DNA of 56,433 nucleotides, from assembly GCA_910584865.1 (NCBI GenBank), contig CAJUCE010000034.1, positions 1 to 56,433 of the forward strand. The letters are read 5' to 3'. The notes under the pieces were generated by a model. That model saw only the letters and a list, made by a program, of their open reading frames with translations. It did not search any database and had not been told where the DNA came from. Within the stretch, counting starts at the first letter, position 1, and each line of letters opens with the position of its first letter. This stretch comes from an uncultured Acetatifactor sp. GTDB taxonomy: Bacteria > Bacillota > Clostridia > Lachnospirales > Lachnospiraceae. Shown one piece after another: positions 35,060 to 43,076 of this stretch. Position numbers and translations under genes: made by a program.

Positions 35060-35237
35060 GGACGCAGCAAGTTAGTTTCGTATAATTTCCAATCATTCGG
35101 ACATGATATTGAGCCGTTGCAAGAGGATAGTTTTGGAATGGAAGGTTTGAACGGAGAAGATGAACGGAAAATCAGGTAAATTAGGAATATTAGGAAATTT
35201 GCGTAGGAAAATTTGGGATAGAAAACCGGGAAATCCC

Positions 35238-35291
35238 TTGACAGTCGGGTCTATATATGGTAGACTCAAGTAAAGTCTAGAGACTATAGAC
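35238..35291 (+). promoter_or_regulatory. blaI promoter with GTCTA/TAGAC operator dyads
   Basis: TTGACA (35238-35243), 17-bp spacer, TAGACT (35261-35266). Three overlapping dyads of GTCTA and TAGAC lie at about 35250-35265, 35261-35279 and 35275-35291, covering the spacer, -10 and start region. BlaI-type repressors bind such dyads over their own promoter, so autoregulation is likely. Confidence 0.7.
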
Positions 35292-35318
35292 CAAAAGAGG
35301 ATGCGGGGATATGAAAAT

Positions 35319-35493
35319 GAAATTCTCTGCCATTATTGCCATTATTGGTACAGGAAGAGATTGTTGCGGAACTGGAAAAACAGCAACAATCGCTTCCAGT
35401 GCCCAGAGGATTTACGGACGCATCATTAAGCGGCCGGAAATTCTCTGCTATTATTGGTACAGGAAGAGATTGTTGCGGAACTGGAATAGGAGG
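35319..35493 (+). repeat. Structured repeat, one full and one half copy, ahead of blaI
   Basis: The full copy has outer arms 35383-35403 and 35456-35476 (19 of 21 positions pair) and inner stem CAGAGGATTTACGGACGC (35404-35421) with GCGGCCGGAAATTCTCTG (35430-35447). A truncated right half of another copy lies at 35319-35367, joined by GGAACTGGAAAAACA. The element ends GGAACTGGAATAGGAGG (35477-35493), the Shine-Dalgarno of blaI. Compared with the other loci the inner-stem T-A pair has become G-C on both strands. The whole repeat can be read in frame with blaI. Confidence 0.9.
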
Positions 35494-35499
35494 TTGCCT

Positions 35500-35871
35500 A
35501 TGGAAGACACGAAATTAGGAGTGGTGGAAGCGCATTTTGCGGATATTATCTGGCAGCATGAGCCGCTGACATCAGGAGAGCTGGTAAAGCTCAGCGCACA
35601 GGAGCTCGGCTGGAAGAAATCTACCACGTATACGGTACTGAAAAAGCTGTGCGAGAAAGGGATTTTTCAAAATCAGAACGGCAGGGTCACCTCTCTGATA
35701 TCAAAGCAGGAGCTCCATGCCGCCCAGAGCAGGAAGTTTGTGGAGGATACCTTTGAAGGGTCTCTGCCGGCTTTTATCGCAGCATTTGCGTCGCAGAAGG
35801 CGCTGTCGCAGGAAGATATCGCGGAGATCAGAAGCTTGATCGACGGATTTGGAAGCAGGAAGGGCGAATGA
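35500..35871 (+). CDS. blaI: BlaI/MecI-type transcriptional repressor
   Basis: A 123-residue winged-helix repressor. The recognition region is TSGELVKLSAQELGWKKSTTYTVLKKL-like (split: TSGELVKLSAQELG, then WKKSTTYTVLKKLCEKG near 37-53), with a C-terminal dimer/cleavage region. BlaI proteins repress their own operon and are inactivated when BlaR1 signals. ATG 35500 with AATAGGAGG fits the family start; an in-frame ATG at 35311 would add 63 residues encoded by the structured repeat, which is unlikely to be part of the normal protein. blaR1 follows 19 bp later. Confidence 0.9.
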   Translation: MEDTKLGVVEAHFADIIWQHEPLTSGELVKLSAQELGWKKSTTYTVLKKLCEKGIFQNQNGRVTSLISKQELHAAQSRKFVEDTFEGSLPAFIAAFASQKALSQEDIAEIRSLIDGFGSRKGE

Positions 35872-35890
35872 AGGAAATGGGGGTTTTCTT

Positions 35891-37660
35891 ATGGAAGGAT
35901 TGTTTATAAAATTATGCAATATGAGTATTGTGGCGGGATGGGTGATTTTGGCTGTGATTTTATTGCGTATCCTGCTGCGGAAAGCGCCCAGGGCGATCAG
36001 CTGTTTCCTCTGGGCATTGGTGGGAATCCGTTTGATATTTCCGATTGCCTTTGAAAGTGAATTCAGCCTGATTCCGGAACGGGCCATTCTGTCAGGGGGA
36101 ACGCTGACGGGACAGGAGCCGGTGACAGAGCAGGGGGCAGAAGCGGCACATCAGGGAGGAAATGGATTTCTCATCACAGCGCAGGCTGCCGATAAGGGGA
36201 ATCCGGCGGGGCCGATACAGACCCTGATACAGGCAGGGAGCCTGCTGTGGCTGGCCGGCATGGCTGTCATGCTGCTGTATGCCGTAATCACCTGGCTGAG
36301 ACTGCGCCGAAAGGTGGCGGTATCCATGCGGCTTCAGGATAATGTGTGGATATGTGACGATGTGAAATCGCCCTTTATCCTGGGGGTGCTGCGGCCCAGG
36401 ATCTATCTGCCTTCCGACATGGAGGCGTCCGGGATTGCCTGTGTGACGGAGCATGAAAAGGCGCATTTGAGAAGATTTGATCATTTATGGAAACCTGTGG
36501 GATATTTGCTTTTGTGTGTATATTGGTTTCAGCCGCTGTGCTGGGCTGCCTATATACTGTTGTGCCGGGATATTGAGATGGCGTGCGACGAGCGGGTAGT
36601 GCGGGAAATGAGTGAGGAGGGGAAGAAGCACTACGCCGAAACCTTGCTATCCTGCAGCGTGCAGCGGTATAGGATCACAGCATGCCCGCTTGCCTTCGGC
36701 GAAGCCGGGGTGAAGGAACGCGTGAAGGGAGTGCTGAATTACAAAAAGCCGGCCTTCTGGATCGGTGCAGCCGCAGCAGGGCTCTGCATCATTGCAGCGG
36801 TATGTTTTCTGACCAATCCGCTCAGTGGGGAATGGAAGATGGGCAGATATGATCTGTATGAGCTCACGGCAATGCTTAACGAGATGAGCGGGAGCAATGC
36901 CGAAATATTCCAGGTGTACGAGTCGGAGACCATTCCGGGGACGCTCCTGGCGGGATACCGGACCAAACTGAATAAAAAGGGATATGCCGTATATGGTTGG
37001 ATAAAGGACGAGGAAAAGGGCGGATATTATTGGATCAGGGGATACCGGATGCTGGGAGATGATCCTATTGAGAGCAATACCATCGGAGCCGATTGGGGAA
37101 TCGACAGAAGCCTTACCGTAGTGCTGAGTACGGAAGGAGAACTTTCCCATATGTCGGCACAGACAAACGGAGAGTATCAGGAGGTCCAGGCGAAGAAGGG
37201 CGGGGAAGACGGTCCGGCGATGTTTGTCATGGAGTGGTCCAAACTGGTGAAGGCCGATTCGGTGAAAATACAGTATTTTGATGAGAATGATTCGCAATTG
37301 TATCTGGTGAATTGGGAGAACATACCAGTGGAGGCGGATTGGACGGAGCTGGAAGGGATATATGAGGAGAGCTGGGAGCTTGAGGAGGTCAATCGTATAG
37401 AGCTGGATGTCATGCCGCTGGATGACATGCCGGAGGACTGGGATACGTCAGCGGACTCGGCATTGCCGGGCGATTGGGATATGTCAGGCGGCTCGGGAGC
37501 CGATTCGGATATGGCAGCAGACCAGGGAACGGGAGCTGATGGGGATTTGCCAGCCGGTCCGGAAGCAGGAGCGGAACCGGGAGCGGCATCCGATTTGGGA
37601 ACAGGAGCCGATTCTGGAGCGGTGAGAACGAAGATACCGGTTCAGATCAATAACGGGTAA
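35891..37660 (+). CDS. BlaR1/MecR1-like M56 membrane metalloprotease with atypical C-terminus
   Basis: A 589-residue protein. Membrane segments lie near 8-28, 32-52, 105-125 and 290-310. The M56 peptidase site CVTEHEKAHLRRFDH (HExxH) sits near residues 181-195, with DIEMACDERVV downstream. In BlaR1 the external domain is a penicillin sensor; here residues about 320-530 show no SxxK/SxN penicillin-binding motifs and look like a different external domain. The last about 55 residues are an acidic Gly/Ala/Asp-rich repeat (GADSDMAADQGTGADGD). The stimulus is therefore unknown. It would cleave BlaI on activation. Confidence 0.8.
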   Translation: MEGLFIKLCNMSIVAGWVILAVILLRILLRKAPRAISCFLWALVGIRLIFPIAFESEFSLIPERAILSGGTLTGQEPVTEQGAEAAHQGGNGFLITAQAADKGNPAGPIQTLIQAGSLLWLAGMAVMLLYAVITWLRLRRKVAVSMRLQDNVWICDDVKSPFILGVLRPRIYLPSDMEASGIACVTEHEKAHLRRFDHLWKPVGYLLLCVYWFQPLCWAAYILLCRDIEMACDERVVREMSEEGKKHYAETLLSCSVQRYRITACPLAFGEAGVKERVKGVLNYKKPAFWIGAAAAGLCIIAAVCFLTNPLSGEWKMGRYDLYELTAMLNEMSGSNAEIFQVYESETIPGTLLAGYRTKLNKKGYAVYGWIKDEEKGGYYWIRGYRMLGDDPIESNTIGADWGIDRSLTVVLSTEGELSHMSAQTNGEYQEVQAKKGGEDGPAMFVMEWSKLVKADSVKIQYFDENDSQLYLVNWENIPVEADWTELEGIYEESWELEEVNRIELDVMPLDDMPEDWDTSADSALPGDWDMSGGSGADSDMAADQGTGADGDLPAGPEAGAEPGAASDLGTGADSGAVRTKIPVQINNG

Positions 37661-37677
37661 TTGATAAGCGCAATGGC

Positions 37678-37700
37678 AGGGGGACCTTTTCGTCCCCCTT
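37678..37700. terminator. Hairpin between convergent blaR1 and sirtuin genes
   Basis: GGGGGAC (37679-37685) pairs with GTCCCCC (37692-37698) with a CTTTTC loop. It sits between two convergent stops and probably terminates both, although the T-run is short. Confidence 0.55.
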
Positions 37701-37715
37701 CATATGCCTCAGAAT

Positions 37716-38456
37716 TCACAACTGCGCAAAAACCTCCCCGATAGGCGCCTGGATCAGCAGGTCCGCATGGGAATCCCTGGGGGTGGGAGCCTTATTGACG
37801 ACTACCAGCTTATCCCCCTGGAAGTAATCAATCAACCCGGCGGCCGGATACACCGCCAGAGATGTGCCCCCGATGATCAGCACCTGGGCCTTATGAATGA
37901 AGCGCACTGCATCGTTGATGGTTTTCTGATTCAGGCCCTCCTCGTAGAGCACTACATCCGGCTTTACGGAGCCGCCGCAGTCTTCGCACTTGGGAACGCC
38001 TGAGGTATTCTGTATAAAGTGTACATCATAAAAACGGCCGCATTTCTCGCAGTAGTTGCGCAGCACCGAGCCGTGGAGTTCCAATACGGTCTTGCTGCCC
38101 GCAGCCTGATGGAGGCCGTCGATGTTTTGGGTGACTACAGCCCTGAGTTTTCCCCGGGCTTCCAGCTGAGCCAGCTTTAGGTGGGAGGCATTGGGTTTTG
38201 CGTTAAGAAAGAGCATTTTATTGCGGTAAAAACGAAAGAATTCGTCGGGATCGCGGCGATAAAAAGTGTGGCTCAAAATTGTCTCGGGAGGGTAATCGTA
38301 TTGCTGATGGTAGAGACCGTCCACGCTGCGGAAGTCGGGAATACCGCTCTCCGTGGATACGCCGGCGCCCCCGAAAAATACGATATTATCATATGCTTCA
38401 ACGATATCTTTTAATTCAGCAATTTTGTCATGAGTATTTTTCATATATGTCACCAT
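37716..38456 (-). CDS. cobB: Sir2-family NAD-dependent protein deacylase
   Basis: A 246-residue class-U/III-type sirtuin. FFGGAGVSTESGIPDFRS near residues 27-44 (NAD site), TQNIDGLH near 107 (catalytic His region: LELHGS near 126), zinc cysteines in CEKCGRFY and CEDCGG, and GTSLAVYPAAGL near 190. It removes acyl groups from protein lysines. ATG 38456 is chosen because AGGAAAGGT lies directly upstream; a later ATG (12 bp) is possible. Confidence 0.9.
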   Translation of the reverse strand: MVTYMKNTHDKIAELKDIVEAYDNIVFFGGAGVSTESGIPDFRSVDGLYHQQYDYPPETILSHTFYRRDPDEFFRFYRNKMLFLNAKPNASHLKLAQLEARGKLRAVVTQNIDGLHQAAGSKTVLELHGSVLRNYCEKCGRFYDVHFIQNTSGVPKCEDCGGSVKPDVVLYEEGLNQKTINDAVRFIHKAQVLIIGGTSLAVYPAAGLIDYFQGDKLVVVNKAPTPRDSHADLLIQAPIGEVFAQL

Positions 38457-38537
38457 ACCTTTCCTGCAGATTGCACTTTGAAGAATAGAATCACGGGCGC
38501 CGGACGCAGTAAAAACGCACACCCCGGGGGCCTCTAT

Positions 38538-38803
38538 TATTGTACCATGTGCACAGCAACGCACATGGCAGGATGGCCATTCGGCCGCTTCCTGCCGGGA
38601 ATAAGGTTGTTACTGTTCACGGCTTCGCCGCTCGCAGCAACATGATACACACAGACAATAGAATTCAAATGCAGAATTCTATTGTCTTGAATTGAGCAAA
38701 GTGCGCTCATTTTGGCGCCTGCTGTCTCGGGGGGCGTGCATAATGCGCATGAAAACCCTCGCGGAGGCACCGAGTGAACAATAACATAAGACATATTGTA
38801 CCA
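38538..38803. mobile_element. MITE-like hairpin-rich insertion with 10-bp flanking direct repeats
   Basis: TATTGTACCA occurs at 38538-38547 and 38794-38803, bracketing about 246 bp with no ORF. Inside are consecutive hairpins: CCATGTGC/GCACATGG, GGCAGGA/TCCTGCC enclosing GGCC/GGCC, CGGC-TTCG-CCG, and GACAATAGAATTC/GAATTCTATTGTC (13 bp). The near-ends also share TGTTACTGTTCAC and GTGAACAATAACA as an inverted repeat (about 38607-38786). This suggests a non-autonomous element and its target-site duplication. The duplicated site contains TACAAT on the sirtuin strand, a possible -10 box. Confidence 0.5.
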
Positions 38804-38825
38804 CAAAATCCCGAAGAAAAAAAGC

Positions 38826-38854
38826 TTGCAATCAAAAGAAATTTGTGGTAGGAT
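38826..38854 (+). promoter_or_regulatory. Predicted promoter of the T-box/aspS-gatCAB operon
   Basis: TTGCAA (38826-38831), 17-bp spacer, TAGGAT (38849-38854); start near 38861, just upstream of the T-box leader. Confidence 0.6.
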
Positions 38855-38860
38855 AATGGG

Positions 38861-39158
38861 CATATTAAAAATGCGATGAAAGAGACTCCTTTCAGGAAAG
38901 GCAACAGGAAGGCGGCGTCACCGACTGAGAGCGCTGCCTGCGGGAACTGATATGGGGAACACTCCGGAGCAGGCCGCCTGAACATAAGCGTGGGAAGCTT
39001 ATGCTAGGACGGCACGTAGCACGCGTTAAGTGTCAGAGGGGATCAGCCGGGTATGTCTTTGATGGAAGATACGGCTGGTCAATGCGGGTGGTACCGCGGA
39101 TAATACAGGAGAGATTATTCGTCCCGGGATGCAGATAATTGTGTCCCGGGCTTTTTCG
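38861..39158 (+). ncRNA. T-box riboswitch with Asn (AAC) specifier, overlapping GAA
   Basis: The antiterminator bulge TGCGGGTGGTACCGCGG lies at 39083-39099. The terminator pairs CCCGGGA (39123-39129) with TCCCGGG followed by CTTTTT. Stem I elements include ACTGAGAGC and, at the specifier position immediately before ACTCCGGAGC, the triplet AAC (38958-38960). The shifted triplet GAA overlaps it. This predicts control by uncharged tRNA-Asn, and perhaps tRNA-Glu, rather than tRNA-Asp. That fits an operon for transamidation-dependent Asn-tRNA formation. The UGGU bulge predicts an A discriminator base. Confidence 0.85.
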
Positions 39159-39343
39159 TGTCCGGATTACGAGGCAGGCATGGAAGTTTCAGGACACAGT
39201 GCGTATGATATGCAGAGTATGCAAAAATGCGTATAATGGGTGCAGGAAATGTGCGCTGCATGAAGGATACGCACAGTGCACGGAGGATATCCGCAATGTG
39301 GGAAGGATACCTGCATTGTGGAATCAGAATCAGGAGGTGCCTT

Positions 39344-41095
39344 ATGAAAAGAAGCAACATTTACAGAGACATGACAATCGGCTCCGTTAGCGAGCGGCAG
39401 ATCGGAGAGCGGATTCGTGTGGCAGGATGGATCGAGAATATCCGTGACCATGGGGGTGTGTCCTTTCTCGATCTGCGGGATATGTACGGCGTATTGCAGG
39501 TGGTGATCCGGACGCCGGGGTTATTGAAAGGCTTGGTCAGGGAGACCTGTATTACTGTGGAAGGGCCGGTGGAAAAGCGGGATGCAGAGACCTATAATCC
39601 CAGGATTCCCTCCGGAACGATCGAATTGGAGGCCGGGGAGATTACCGTGCTGGGAAAAGTGTACGGCCAGCTGCCCTTTGAGGTGATGACTTCCAGAGAG
39701 ACCAGGGAGGAGATCCGCCTGAAATACCGTTATCTGGATTTGCGGAATGCCAGGGTGAGAGATAATATATTATTCCGTTCACAGGTAATCGGATTCCTGC
39801 GCCAGAAGATGACGGAGATGGGATTCGTGGAGATTCAGACGCCGATTCTCTCCGCTTCTTCTCCGGAAGGCGCAAGGGATTATATCGTTCCTTCCCGTAA
39901 ATACAAGGGGAAATTTTATGCCCTTCCTCAGGCGCCCCAGCAGTATAAGCAGCTGCTAATGGCGGCGGGGTTCGACAAATATTTTCAGATCGCCCCCTGT
40001 TTTCGGGATGAAGATGCCCGTGCGGACCGCTCGCCGGGAGAGTTTTACCAGCTGGATTTTGAGATGAGCTTTGCCACCCAGGAGGATGTATTTCGGGCAG
40101 GGGAGGAGATCCTTTCCGCGGTTTTTGAAAAGTTTGCGCCTGAGGGAGCCACAGTATCGAAGGCGCCCTATCCTGTTTACAGCTACAGGCAGGCCATGCT
40201 GGAGTTCGGTACGGACAAACCGGATCTGCGCAATCCCCTGCGTATCACGGATGTGACGGAGTTTTTCCAGAAATGTACGTTTAAGCCTTTTTTGAAAAGA
40301 ACCGTCCGGGCTATCCGGGTAAGAGAGCAGATGAGCAAGGGATTCCATGAGAAACTGCTGCAGTTCGCTCAGTCTCTGGGCATGGCCGGTCTGGGATATC
40401 TGGAAGTGACGGAGGATTTTTCCTACAAGGGGCCGATTGACAAATTTATACCGGATGACCTGAAGCAGGAGCTGCGCAGGCTGGCCGGCCTGGAGGCAGG
40501 AGATACGATTTTCTTCATTGCGGACAAGGAGGAGAGGGCCTGTTATTATGCGGGGAAGCTCCGCAATGAGCTGGGGGAGAAGCTGGGGCTGACGGAAGAG
40601 AATGCCTTCCGCTTCTGCTATGTGAACGATTTTCCCATGTACGAGCGGGATCCGGAGACAAAGCAGCTGACCTTCACCCACAATCCCTTTTCCATGCCCC
40701 AGGGAGGTCTGGAGGCTTTGGAAAAAGAGGATCCGCTGCAGATTCTGGCCTATCAGTATGACATTGTCTGCAACGGCGTGGAGCTTTCTTCGGGGGCGGT
40801 GAGAAATCATGACCTGGACATTATGGTTAAGGCTTTCGCGCTGGCCGGTTATGACGAGAAAGATCTGCAGAAGAAATTCGGTGCACTATATCAGGCTTTC
40901 CGGTTCGGAGCGCCGCCCCATGCGGGAATGGCGCCGGGAATCGACAGAATGTTGATGCTGCTTAGGGGAGAGGAAAATATCCGTGAGGTGATCGCATTTC
41001 CCATGAGCGGGACAGCCCAGGATCTGATGTGCAATGCGCCGGGAGATGTGACGGAGCAGCAGCTTAGGGAAGTGCATATCAAGGTTCGGGACTGA
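39344..41095 (+). CDS. aspS: Aspartyl-tRNA synthetase, probably non-discriminating
   Basis: A 583-residue bacterial-type class II synthetase. OB anticodon domain about 15-110 (RVAGWIENIRDHGGVSFLDL); motif 2 FRDEDARADRS near 213-223; GAD insertion about 285-420; motif 3 GMAPGIDRMLMLLRGE near 528-543. It charges tRNA-Asp. Being followed by gatCAB and led by an Asn T-box, it probably also makes Asp-tRNA-Asn for amidation. SPGEFYQLDFEMSF differs from the usual QPEFTQ sequence after motif 2. ATG 39344 follows CAGGAGGTGCCTT and matches the family start; the frame is open to 39227. Confidence 0.9.
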   Translation: MKRSNIYRDMTIGSVSERQIGERIRVAGWIENIRDHGGVSFLDLRDMYGVLQVVIRTPGLLKGLVRETCITVEGPVEKRDAETYNPRIPSGTIELEAGEITVLGKVYGQLPFEVMTSRETREEIRLKYRYLDLRNARVRDNILFRSQVIGFLRQKMTEMGFVEIQTPILSASSPEGARDYIVPSRKYKGKFYALPQAPQQYKQLLMAAGFDKYFQIAPCFRDEDARADRSPGEFYQLDFEMSFATQEDVFRAGEEILSAVFEKFAPEGATVSKAPYPVYSYRQAMLEFGTDKPDLRNPLRITDVTEFFQKCTFKPFLKRTVRAIRVREQMSKGFHEKLLQFAQSLGMAGLGYLEVTEDFSYKGPIDKFIPDDLKQELRRLAGLEAGDTIFFIADKEERACYYAGKLRNELGEKLGLTEENAFRFCYVNDFPMYERDPETKQLTFTHNPFSMPQGGLEALEKEDPLQILAYQYDIVCNGVELSSGAVRNHDLDIMVKAFALAGYDEKDLQKKFGALYQAFRFGAPPHAGMAPGIDRMLMLLRGEENIREVIAFPMSGTAQDLMCNAPGDVTEQQLREVHIKVRD

Positions 41096-41115
41096 GATCT
41101 TTAGAGAGGCGAGGG

Positions 41116-41415
41116 ATGGATATGGCGAATAAAATAACGGATGAAACCATTGAATATGTAGGCATTCTGGCCAAGCTGGCACTGTCCGATGAGGAGAAGG
41201 AGCAGGCCAGGCGGGATATGGGCAGGATGCTGGATTATATTGACAAATTGAATGAACTGGACACCGGGGGAGCAGAGCCCATGTCTCACATATTTCCCGT
41301 GGAGAATGTGTTTCGGGAGGACGTGGTGACCAATGGAAACGAGAGTGAGAAAATCCTGGCGAATGCGCCGGCACAAAAAGATGACATGTTTATGGTGCCG
41401 AGGACATTCAATTAA
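41116..41415 (+). CDS. gatC: Asp/Glu-tRNA amidotransferase subunit C
   Basis: A 99-residue GatC: ITDETIEYVGILAKLALSDE at the N-terminus, MLDYIDKLNELDTGGAEPMS near 40-60 and a conserved tail with APAQKDDMFMVPRTF. GatC wraps around GatA and stabilises the GatCAB complex that converts Asp-tRNA-Asn or Glu-tRNA-Gln to the amide form. It lies 20 bp after aspS. Confidence 0.95.
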   Translation: MDMANKITDETIEYVGILAKLALSDEEKEQARRDMGRMLDYIDKLNELDTGGAEPMSHIFPVENVFREDVVTNGNESEKILANAPAQKDDMFMVPRTFN

Positions 41416-41452
41416 GTTTCCTTAAACAGGATTGGACAGGAGGAAGCAGGCG

Positions 41453-42964
41453 ATGGAATTATTATCTCTTTCTGCAGTGGAATTGGGCAGGAGAATCAGG
41501 GAAGGCAGGACTACGGCTGTGGAAGCCATGCAGGCCGTCCTGAACCAGATAGATAGAGAGGAACAAAGTTATAACTGTTATATAACGGTTGACCGGGAGC
41601 GGGCGCTGAAGAAAGCAGAAGAGGCGCAGCAAAAAATTGAGTCCGGGGCGTTATCCGGTCCCTTGGCAGGCGTGCCCATGGCGGTGAAGGATAATTTGTG
41701 TACGGAGGGGATGCTGACCACATGCGGGTCCCGGATTCTGGGAAATTTTATCCCCGCCTATTCGGCGGAAGCGGTTTCGGCGCTGGAAAGGGCGGGGGCC
41801 GTGATCATCGGAAAGACCAATATGGACGAATTTGCCATGGGTTCCACCACGGAGACTTCCGCCTATGGACCTACCCGGAATCCTCATAATCCGGAGCATG
41901 TACCGGGAGGCTCTTCCGGAGGATCCGCGGCGGCAGTGGCAGCGGAGGAATGCTTTTTTGCCTTGGGCTCCGATACGGGAGGATCCATCCGCCAGCCGGC
42001 GTCTCATTGCGGGGTGGTGGGTATGAAGCCCACATACGGGACAGTATCCCGTTACGGGCTGGTGGCGTACGGTTCTTCCCTGGACCAGATAGGGCCGTTA
42101 TGCAAGACGGTGGAGGACTGCGCTGTGATTCTGGATCTCCTGGCTTCCGACGGGATGGAGGGACCGCATGTGGGAAATCAGGGCAGCGATTTTCCGCTCA
42201 GGGATTCCACGCGTATCCGCCGGGAAGATACCCGCTTTACGGAAGCTCTGATAAAAGATGTCCGGGGAATGCGTATCGGTATTCCGAAAGATTATATTCC
42301 GTTTACGGAATCAGAACAGGAAGCATCCGGCGGGCCGGATCCGGAAGTCAGAGACGCTGTGAGGAAAGCCGCGCAGCTTCTGAAAGAAAACGGAGCGATC
42401 GTGGAAGCATTCGATCTGGAACTGGTAGATTATGCAATTCCTGCATATTATACCATAGCGGCGGCGGAGGCCAGCTCCAATCTGGAACGCTTTGACGGCA
42501 TTAAGTATGGTTACCGGGCCGAAAACGCAGATGAATTGCATCAGATGTATAAGGAGACCCGTTCCCGGGGCTTTGGCGCCGAAGTCAAGCGCCGTATCAT
42601 GCTGGGGAGCTTCGTACTGAGCTCAGGTTATTATGATGCCTATTATCTGAAGGCGCTGCGGGTCAAGGCCATGATAAAGAAGACCTTTGACGAGGCTTTC
42701 CGGAAATATGACTGTATTTTGGGGCCTGTGGCGCCTACTACGGCTCCGAAGCTCGGCGAGAGCCTGTGTGATCCGATTAAAATGTATCTGGGTGATATAT
42801 ATACCATTTCGACGAATCTGGCGGGTCTGCCCGCGATCTCCCTTCCCTGCGGGAAGGATGGGAAGGGCTTACCAATCGGCCTGCAGTTGATCGGCGATTG
42901 TTTTCAGGAGAAGAAACTGCTGCAGATTGCGTATACCTATGAGCAGACGGCAAATCTTCGCTGA
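41453..42964 (+). CDS. gatA: Asp/Glu-tRNA amidotransferase subunit A
   Basis: A 503-residue amidase-signature enzyme. The Ser-cisSer-Lys triad is visible in GVPMAVKDNLC (Lys near 75), GGSSGGSAAAVAAEE and DTGGSIRQPASHCG. It releases ammonia from glutamine and channels it to GatB. ATG 41453 follows AGGAGG; TTG 41432 is in frame but lacks support. A short insertion (about residues 240-262, GNQGSDFPLRDSTRI) extends a surface loop. Confidence 0.95.
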   Translation: MELLSLSAVELGRRIREGRTTAVEAMQAVLNQIDREEQSYNCYITVDRERALKKAEEAQQKIESGALSGPLAGVPMAVKDNLCTEGMLTTCGSRILGNFIPAYSAEAVSALERAGAVIIGKTNMDEFAMGSTTETSAYGPTRNPHNPEHVPGGSSGGSAAAVAAEECFFALGSDTGGSIRQPASHCGVVGMKPTYGTVSRYGLVAYGSSLDQIGPLCKTVEDCAVILDLLASDGMEGPHVGNQGSDFPLRDSTRIRREDTRFTEALIKDVRGMRIGIPKDYIPFTESEQEASGGPDPEVRDAVRKAAQLLKENGAIVEAFDLELVDYAIPAYYTIAAAEASSNLERFDGIKYGYRAENADELHQMYKETRSRGFGAEVKRRIMLGSFVLSSGYYDAYYLKALRVKAMIKKTFDEAFRKYDCILGPVAPTTAPKLGESLCDPIKMYLGDIYTISTNLAGLPAISLPCGKDGKGLPIGLQLIGDCFQEKKLLQIAYTYEQTANLR

Positions 42965-43076
42965 GACGCGGAAGTGATGCAATGAAAGCCGTGAGAATAG
43001 CAGGTTTTACGAGGGACAGCCTGTGACGGTTTTCATGAAGCGTTTTTACATTGTTGCAGGAAAGGAAGGAAGAGGC

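Noticed and set aside
35891..37660. Beta-lactam resistance operon
   Set aside because: No beta-lactamase or PBP gene adjoins blaI-blaR1, and the external part of the sensor lacks penicillin-binding motifs.
39344..41095. AsnRS instead of AspRS, because the T-box specifier is AAC
   Set aside because: A GAD insertion domain, the bacterial AspRS length and the motif 2 region identify AspRS; the Asn specifier is explained by the transamidation pathway.
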